Source: Streptosporangiaceae bacterium (lineage in GTDB: Bacteria; Actinomycetota; Actinomycetes; Streptosporangiales; Streptosporangiaceae). From it: DNA of 10,899 nt. The stretch is from assembly GCA_030039095.1 (NCBI GenBank), contig JASHQP010000581.1, forward strand, positions 1 through 10,899, read 5' to 3'. Shown here in pieces: positions 6,680 through 10,899 of the stretch; the first letter of the stretch is position 1, and each line of letters opens with the position of its first letter. The notes under the pieces were generated by a model, which saw only the letters and a list, made by a program, of their open reading frames with translations, had not been told where the DNA came from and did no database searches. A program made the translations under genes and the position numbers.

Positions 6680-7837
6680 ATGGCCAACACGCCGCTCACC
6701 GTGCTCGACCTCGTGCCGATCAGCTCGGGCTCCAGCCCGGCCGAGGCCCTGCGGAACTCGATCGCGCTCGCCCGGGCCACCGAGAGCTTCGGCTACTACC
6801 GGTACTGGTTCGCCGAGCATCACCTCAATCCGGGGGTCGCCGGGACGTCTCCGGCGGTCGTGCTGGCGCTGACGGCCGACGCCACGTCCACGATCCGGAT
6901 CGGCTCCGGCGCGGTCCAGCTCGGGCACCGCACCGCGCTGTCCACCGTGGAGGAGTTCGGGCTCATCGACGCGCTGCACCCCGGCCGGGTCGATCTTGGC
7001 CTCGGCCGGTCCGGCGGGCGGCCGCAGCCGCACCCGCGGCCGCAGGACCGCGAGCCCGCCCTGGTCGGCGCGGCACGCCAGGACGACGCTGCAAAGGGCA
7101 ACCGGCGGGCGCCGAACGGGCTGCTGATCCCGCCGCGGTTCTCCGTGGAGAAGCTGCTCGGCTCGCCGCGGTTCGGGATGCAGAAGACGCTGCTGCAGCT
7201 CCCCGGCGCCAGACCCCAGGACTACGGCGAGCAGGTCGCCGACATCCTCGCGCTGCTCAACGGGACCTACCGCTCGCCCGATGGCGTGGAAGGGCACGCG
7301 ATCCCGGGCGAGGGCGCGAACGTCCAGGTGTGGATCCTCGGCAGCAGCGGGGGGCAGAGCGCCAGCGTCGCCGGGGAGAACGGCCTGCGGTTCGCCGCCA
7401 ACTATCACGTGAGCCCCGCCACGGTGCTCGAGGCCGCGGAGGGCTACCGGGCGGCGTTCCGGCCGTCGGCCGACCTGGACAAGCCACACGTCAGCGTCTC
7501 GGCCGACGTGGTGGTGGCCAAGGACGAGGCGACGGCGCGCGAGCTCGCGTCCGGCTACGGCCTGTGGGTGCGCAGCATCCGCACCGGCGAGGGCGCGATC
7601 CCGTTCCCGACGCCGAAGGAGGCCAGGGCGCACACCTGGACCGACGAGGACAGGGCCCTGGTCGCGGACCGGACCGACACCCAGTTCGTCGGCTCCGCGG
7701 GGCAGGTCGCCGACAAGCTCGGGCAGCTTCAGGAGGCGACCGGCGCCGACGAGCTGATCATCACGACGATCACGCACGACCCCGCCGACCGGGTCCGCTC
7801 ATACCGGCTGCTCGCCGACGAGTGGTTCCGCCGGTGA
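6680..7837 (+). CDS. MsnO8-like LLM class oxidoreductase (operon gene D)
   Basis: This 385-residue protein has the typical MsnO8-type N-terminus LTVLDLVPISSGSSPAEAL, the LuxA-like active-site triplet Glu46-His47-His48 in WFAEHHLNPGVAGTSPAVVL, then RIGSGAVQLGHRTALSTVEEFGLID and HPGRVDLGLGRSGG. Later come the strand VWILGSSGGQSASVAGENGLRFAANYH and the terminal VGSAGQVADKLGQLQEATGADELIITTITHD. From memory, family members are usually around 330-350 residues. The excess here seems to sit at residues 114-180, a Pro/Arg-rich and then hydrophobic stretch right after the GLGRSGG turn. It follows gene C by 10 bases with its own ribosome binding site and precedes the flavin reductase by 7 bases. It is expected to oxygenate an unknown substrate with FMNH2 and O2. 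Confidence 0.9.
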   Translation: MANTPLTVLDLVPISSGSSPAEALRNSIALARATESFGYYRYWFAEHHLNPGVAGTSPAVVLALTADATSTIRIGSGAVQLGHRTALSTVEEFGLIDALHPGRVDLGLGRSGGRPQPHPRPQDREPALVGAARQDDAAKGNRRAPNGLLIPPRFSVEKLLGSPRFGMQKTLLQLPGARPQDYGEQVADILALLNGTYRSPDGVEGHAIPGEGANVQVWILGSSGGQSASVAGENGLRFAANYHVSPATVLEAAEGYRAAFRPSADLDKPHVSVSADVVVAKDEATARELASGYGLWVRSIRTGEGAIPFPTPKEARAHTWTDEDRALVADRTDTQFVGSAGQVADKLGQLQEATGADELIITTITHDPADRVRSYRLLADEWFRR

Positions 7838-7844
7838 GCACGAC

Positions 7845-8330
7845 ATGACCACCTGCGCGCTGGAGGCGACGGACCTGCGCCGGGTCTTCGGCGCCTACCC
7901 GACCGGCGTGACCGCGGTCGCGGCGCTGGTTGGCGGAGATCCGATCGGCATCACCGCGAACTCGTTCACGTCCGTTTCGCTGGACCCGCCGATCGTCTCG
8001 GTCTCCGTGGCGCACACGTCGACCACCTGGCCCAGCCTGCGCACGGCCCCCCGCCTGGGCATCAGCGTCCTCGGCGCGCACCAGGAACGGCACGGCCGCG
8101 CGCTCAGCGAGCGCCGCGGCGACCGCTTCGGCTCGGTGCGCTGGCGGGCCACCGCCGACGGCGCGGTGCTGCTGGAAGGCGCGAGCGCGTGGCTGGACTG
8201 CGGCATCGAGCGCGAGATCAGCGTCGGCGATCATGACCTGATCCTGCTGCGGGTGCACGCGCTGGACGACGACCCCGAGGTGCCGCCGCTGGTCTTCCAC
8301 GGCAGCCGGTACCGCAGGCTCGGCGCCTGA
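7845..8330 (+). CDS. Flavin reductase family protein (operon gene E)
   Basis: This 161-residue single-domain protein belongs to the split-barrel flavin reductase family (HpaC/RutF/SnaC-like). Seen: LRRVFGAYPTGVTAVAA (residues 11-27), the flavin-binding stretch IGITANSFTSVSLDPPIVSVSV (34-55), and the GDH motif (128-130) followed by LILLRV, near the conserved C-terminal strand. These enzymes use NAD(P)H to reduce free FMN or FAD, which diffuses to the oxygenase partner. As the only reductase here and the last gene of the operon, it most likely serves all four upstream LLM enzymes. The ATG lies 7 bases after the stop of gene D with no clear Shine-Dalgarno; a GTG overlapping that stop is out of frame. 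It ends 5 bases from the convergent S66 gene. Confidence 0.93.
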   Translation: MTTCALEATDLRRVFGAYPTGVTAVAALVGGDPIGITANSFTSVSLDPPIVSVSVAHTSTTWPSLRTAPRLGISVLGAHQERHGRALSERRGDRFGSVRWRATADGAVLLEGASAWLDCGIEREISVGDHDLILLRVHALDDDPEVPPLVFHGSRYRRLGA

Positions 8331-8339
8331 GCGGCTCAG
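8327..8339. terminator. Small palindrome over the two converging stop codons
   Basis: CTGAG-CGG-CTCAG forms a five-pair stem with a three-base loop. The TGA of the flavin reductase (8328-8330) sits in the left arm and the TGA of the S66 gene (reverse strand, 8338-8336) in the right arm. It may be a weak bidirectional terminator, but the stem is short and has no U-tract. Confidence 0.25.
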
Positions 8340-9277
8340 ACCGCGACGAGGTCCTCGAGGTACCGCAGCACCTGGCGGTCGCCGCTCAGGTCGAACTCGA
8401 CCCGGCAGCCCAGCGGGAACTGGATTTTCCGGCCCGTGTGGCCGAAGGCGACGTTGGTGATCACCGGGAAGCCCTGGTCAGGCACGCAGCGCAGGATCAG
8501 CTCGTCGGTGCCGGCGTCCGGCGCGTCCTCGCGCTCCCAGTCGGCGGGCGCCCCGATCACGAGCGCGGCGATGCCGTCGAACACCCCGGCAAGCTTCAGG
8601 TGCGTCAGCGCGCGGTCGACGTCGTCGAACGTGTCCATGAACGCCTCGAGCACCAGGATCGCGCCCGCCGTGGACGGCATCCAGCGGGTGCCGACCAGCG
8701 ACCGGAAGCACGGCAGGGTCCCGCCGACGACCGGGCCGGACACCACGGGTGCTTCGGCGCGGTACGCGTGCCAGTCGCCCCCGGGTATCTCCCGCCCGGC
8801 GATCGCGCCCGACACCATGGCCCAGAACTCGGCTTCGGTCCACTCGTCCTCCAGCGTGGGCTCGAAGAACTGGATGCCGGTGACCCCGTGCACGTTCGGC
8901 AGCCCGGCCCCTGTGAGGATCGCGTTGCAGAGGCTGCTCGGGTCGCTGAACCCGGTGAACACCTTCGGGCTGGCCCGGATCAGGCCGTAGTCGAGCAGGT
9001 CGACGACGTGGCTGGCGCCGGTGCCGCCGGTCGCGGGGAGCACCAGGGCGACGTCGGGATCGGCGAACATGCTCATCACGCCCGCGGCGCGCCGTTCCGC
9101 GTTCCCGGCGAGGTGCCCGGCCCGGTCGCCGATGCCCTCGGCCAGCCGCACCCGGTAGCCGCGGTCCTCCAGGTAGCCGGCCAGCCGGTCAAGCTCCTGC
9201 GCCGACACCGGCGAGGACGTGGACACGATCCCGACGCAATCGCCGGGCCTGACGGCCCGCGGCTTCACCAGTTCCAC
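8336..9277 (-). CDS. S66 family peptidase (LD-carboxypeptidase / MccF-like)
   Basis: This protein of about 313 residues has the Ser-Glu-His triad of peptidase family S66. Numbered from the GTG at 9277, these are nucleophile Ser111 in FTGFSDPSSL, Glu211 in AILVLEAF and His280 in NVAFGHTGRK. Also seen: RPGDCVGIVSTSS at the N-terminus, LVLPATGGTGASHVVDLLD, and the GPVVGGTLPCFRSLVGT turn. The family removes D-Ala from murein tetrapeptides (LdcA) or cleaves microcin C-type peptide-nucleotides (MccF); the sequence alone does not decide. No signal peptide is visible, so it is cytoplasmic. Start choice is uncertain: TTG 9289, GTG 9277 and GTG 9268 are all in frame, and a G-rich run precedes them instead of a clear Shine-Dalgarno. 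It converges on the monooxygenase operon with a 5-base gap and is divergent from the acyl-CoA dehydrogenase gene. Confidence 0.9.
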   Translation of the reverse strand: MELVKPRAVRPGDCVGIVSTSSPVSAQELDRLAGYLEDRGYRVRLAEGIGDRAGHLAGNAERRAAGVMSMFADPDVALVLPATGGTGASHVVDLLDYGLIRASPKVFTGFSDPSSLCNAILTGAGLPNVHGVTGIQFFEPTLEDEWTEAEFWAMVSGAIAGREIPGGDWHAYRAEAPVVSGPVVGGTLPCFRSLVGTRWMPSTAGAILVLEAFMDTFDDVDRALTHLKLAGVFDGIAALVIGAPADWEREDAPDAGTDELILRCVPDQGFPVITNVAFGHTGRKIQFPLGCRVEFDLSGDRQVLRYLEDLVAV

Positions 9278-9279
9278 GG

Positions 9280-9301
9280 CCCCACCCAACCACCCACCAC
9301 C
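9280..9301 (-). other. G-tract cluster just upstream of the S66 start
   Basis: Read on the reverse strand, six runs of 2-4 G separated by single or double T occupy 22 bases, ending two bases before the GTG at 9277. This fits a two-layer G-quadruplex motif in the 5' leader or start region of the S66 mRNA. Only three of the runs reach three G, so a three-layer quadruplex is not possible. It may also simply stand in for a ribosome binding site. Confidence 0.4.
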
Positions 9302-9431
9302 GACAAACGCCGCCCCACCAGATCCGCCCGCCCTGCGCAGCAGCCCATGCCACCTTGGTGACCTTGTGTGACCCCCAGGCCGGCACGCGAGGCGTGGGGC
9401 CTGGCGCTGCGGGCGAATCGGGGACGGCTTT

Positions 9432-9446
9432 TAGAATCGCGTTCTA
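9432..9446. promoter_or_regulatory. Inverted repeat, probable TetR-family operator before the acyl-CoA dehydrogenase gene
   Basis: TAGAA-TCGCG-TTCTA is a perfect 5-bp inverted repeat located 45 bases before the GTG at 9492. The left arm with the next base (TAGAAT) also resembles a -10 element, so a bound repressor would cover the promoter. The layout resembles operators of lipid-catabolism TetR regulators such as mycobacterial KstR (TnnAACnnGTTnnA), but is one base longer in the centre, so the regulator is not identified. Confidence 0.5.
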
Positions 9447-9479
9447 GTAGGCTCGGTGGGCGGAGCATGCGGCAAGCCT

Positions 9480-9486
9480 GGGAGGA
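9480..9486 (+). promoter_or_regulatory. Ribosome binding site fixing the GTG start of the acyl-CoA dehydrogenase
   Basis: GGGAGGA ends 5 bases before the GTG at 9492. An in-frame GTG at 9456 would add 12 residues, but it has no ribosome binding site and places the start inside the leader. Confidence 0.7.
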
Positions 9487-9491
9487 ACGCT

Positions 9492-10790
9492 GTGGCGTGG
9501 GACTTCTCGACCGAGCCGGAATTTCAGGAGCAGCTCGACTGGGTCGAGCAGTTCTGCCGTACCGAGATCGAGCCGCTCGACCTTGTGTTCCCGGGCGCGG
9601 CTTACTCACGTGACCCGAAGGCCAAGGCGCTCGCCGACCCGCTCAAGCAGCAGGTCAGGGACCGCGGGCTGTGGGCGCTGTTCCTCGACGAGGATCTCGG
9701 CGGCCCCGGGTTCGGCCAGCTCGAGCTCGCGCTGCTGAACGAGATCCTGGGCCGCTACCGCTCCGCGCCGGTGATCTTCGGCACGGCCGCGCCGGACACC
9801 GGGAACATGGAGATGCTCGCGGCCCACGGCACCGAGGAGCAGAAGCGCCGCTGGCTGCCCCCGCTGATGAACCAGGAGATCTTCTCCGCGTACTCGATGA
9901 CCGAGCCCCAGGGCGGCTCCGATCCGAACCTGTTCCGCACGCACGCGATGCGCGACATGAAGGGGGAAGGGGAGGCGGGTGGGTGGGTCATCACCGGCGA
10001 GAAGTGGTTCACCAGCGCCGGGGGCAGGGCCGACATCATTTTCGTGATGTGCACCAACGGCATGTTCGTGGTGCCGGGCGACGCGCCCGGCGTTGAGATC
10101 ATGGAGTATCCCGCGCTGCACAACCACATCCGCTACAACGACGTGCGCGTCCCGGCCGACCACCTGATCGGGCCCGAGAACGGCGCCAAGGTGCTGGCGC
10201 AGCGGCGGCTGGGCGGGGGCAGGATCCACCACGCGATGCGCACGGTGGCGCAGGTCAAGCTCGCCTTCGACATCATGTGCGAGCGCGCGCTCAGCCGGGA
10301 GTCGCACGGCAAGACGATCGCGGAGCACCAGATGGTGCAGGAGGCGATCGCCGAGTCCTACGCCGAGATCAACATGCTGCGGCTGCTGGTGCTGTGGACC
10401 GCGTGGACGATCGACAACTCCAGCACCCGGGAGGCCCGCACCCAGATCGCCGCGTGCAAGTACACGGCCGCGAAGGTGCTGCGCGAGGTGTCCTACCGGG
10501 CGCTGCACATCATGGGGTCGCTGGGCACGACCAACCTCACCCCGCTGCAGGCCATGTGGGCCAGCGCGCCGACCATGGCGATCATGGACGGGGTCGACGA
10601 GGTGCACATGGTCACCGTGGCCCGCAACGTGCTGAAAGACTACGAGCCGCACCCCGGGCTGTGGCCGACCGAGTACATCCCGGCCAAGCGGGAGGAGGCG
10701 CGGAAGAAGTACGCCAGCCTGCTCGCCGCCGACCCCGACCTCGCCGCGTGGGCCGACCACGCCGCCCGCGCCACCGCAAGGGGACACTGA
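9492..10790 (+). CDS. Acyl-CoA dehydrogenase family protein
   Basis: This 432-residue FAD flavoenzyme would catalyse alpha,beta-dehydrogenation of an acyl-CoA, passing electrons to ETF. Domain order is complete: N-terminal helices (FSTEPEFQEQLDWVEQFC), the substrate/FAD signature YSMTEPQGGSDP (134-145), the beta domain with GWVITGEKWFTSAGG, the C-terminal helical domain with GGGRIHHAMRTVAQ (about 241-254), LHIMGSLG, and DGVDEVHMVTVARNVL (366-381). The DGxDEVH form resembles ACAD10/11-type enzymes, in which an Asp takes the place of the classical YEGT-region catalytic Glu; I infer Asp366 as the base. The start is GTG, preceded by GGGAGGA. It sits downstream of the 15-bp inverted repeat and 2 bases before an SDR gene, implying a beta-oxidation-like operon running on past the right edge. 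Chain length and substrate cannot be told. Confidence 0.95.
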   Translation: MAWDFSTEPEFQEQLDWVEQFCRTEIEPLDLVFPGAAYSRDPKAKALADPLKQQVRDRGLWALFLDEDLGGPGFGQLELALLNEILGRYRSAPVIFGTAAPDTGNMEMLAAHGTEEQKRRWLPPLMNQEIFSAYSMTEPQGGSDPNLFRTHAMRDMKGEGEAGGWVITGEKWFTSAGGRADIIFVMCTNGMFVVPGDAPGVEIMEYPALHNHIRYNDVRVPADHLIGPENGAKVLAQRRLGGGRIHHAMRTVAQVKLAFDIMCERALSRESHGKTIAEHQMVQEAIAESYAEINMLRLLVLWTAWTIDNSSTREARTQIAACKYTAAKVLREVSYRALHIMGSLGTTNLTPLQAMWASAPTMAIMDGVDEVHMVTVARNVLKDYEPHPGLWPTEYIPAKREEARKKYASLLAADPDLAAWADHAARATARGH

Positions 10791-10792
10791 CC

Positions 10793-10899
10793 ATGGACAT
10801 CAACGGGAAGGTCGCGGTCGTCACCGGCGGCGCGAGCGGTATCGGGCGGGCGCTCTGCCTCGCCCTGGCCGGCCACGGCGCGGCGGCCGTCGTGGTGGC
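10793..10899 (+). CDS. Short-chain dehydrogenase/reductase, N-terminal fragment (runs off window)
   Basis: The first 35 residues are visible from the ATG two bases after the acyl-CoA dehydrogenase stop, with AAGGGGA at 10778-10784 as ribosome binding site. They form the Rossmann beta-alpha start MDINGKVAVVTGGASGIGRA, with the SDR cofactor glycine motif TGGASGIG (TGxxxGxG), followed by LCLALAGHGAAAVVV. As an SDR behind an acyl-CoA dehydrogenase it is a likely 3-hydroxyacyl-CoA or related alcohol dehydrogenase, but only the cofactor-binding part is seen, so specificity is open. Confidence 0.9.
   Translation, partial: MDINGKVAVVTGGASGIGRALCLALAGHGAAAVVV

Noticed and set aside
9606..10787. Long minus-strand open frame opposite the acyl-CoA dehydrogenase
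   Set aside because: No recognisable domain; the plus strand encodes a complete acyl-CoA dehydrogenase.
1..10899. CRISPR arrays, tRNA or rRNA genes, insertion sequences, phage or toxin-antitoxin genes
   Set aside because: Looked for and not seen; gene density and codon use are uniform across the window.

Overview
The window is very GC-rich with strong third-position G/C bias. It carries a Hanks-type Ser/Thr kinase, long luciferase-like flavoenzyme genes and a (FadE-type) acyl-CoA dehydrogenase followed by an SDR. This is the style of a high-GC actinomycete (Actinomycetota); the genus cannot be told from the sequence alone.

Layout. (1) 1-1144, minus strand: N-terminal 381 residues of a Ser/Thr protein kinase, whose C-terminal part lies beyond the left edge. 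Several conserved catalytic residues are substituted. (2) 1366-2703, plus strand: a full-length bleomycin hydrolase/aminopeptidase C (peptidase C1B), divergent from the kinase. (3) 2955-8330, plus strand: a tight five-gene operon. Four different luciferase-like (LLM) flavin-dependent monooxygenases are followed by a small flavin reductase of the kind that supplies them with reduced flavin. The first three monooxygenase genes overlap by 4 bp each (GTGA, ATGA); the last two genes follow at gaps of 10 and 7 bp. (4) 8336-9277, minus strand: an S66 (LD-carboxypeptidase/MccF-like) serine peptidase, converging on the operon with only 5 bp between the stop codons. (5) 9492-10899, plus strand: an acyl-CoA dehydrogenase and, 2 bp later, the start of an SDR oxidoreductase, behind a 15-bp inverted repeat that looks like a TetR-type operator. 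No intergenic stretch exceeds 300 bases; the longest are about 221 (kinase/pepC), 251 (pepC/operon) and 214 (S66/ACAD).

How the genes may work together. The LLM operon is the centre of the window. Two members are of the NtaA/SnaA/DszA type, one is a LuxA-like LLM protein and one is MsnO8-like. All such enzymes need FMNH2 from a partner reductase, and exactly one reductase is present at the 3' end. This looks like a self-contained multi-oxygenase module for successive oxidations, either of a natural product or of an organosulfur/amine substrate. No transporter, regulator or biosynthetic core gene is visible, so the substrate is unknown. The ACAD-SDR pair looks like a separate beta-oxidation-type unit. 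No tRNA, rRNA, CRISPR array, insertion sequence or phage gene was seen.
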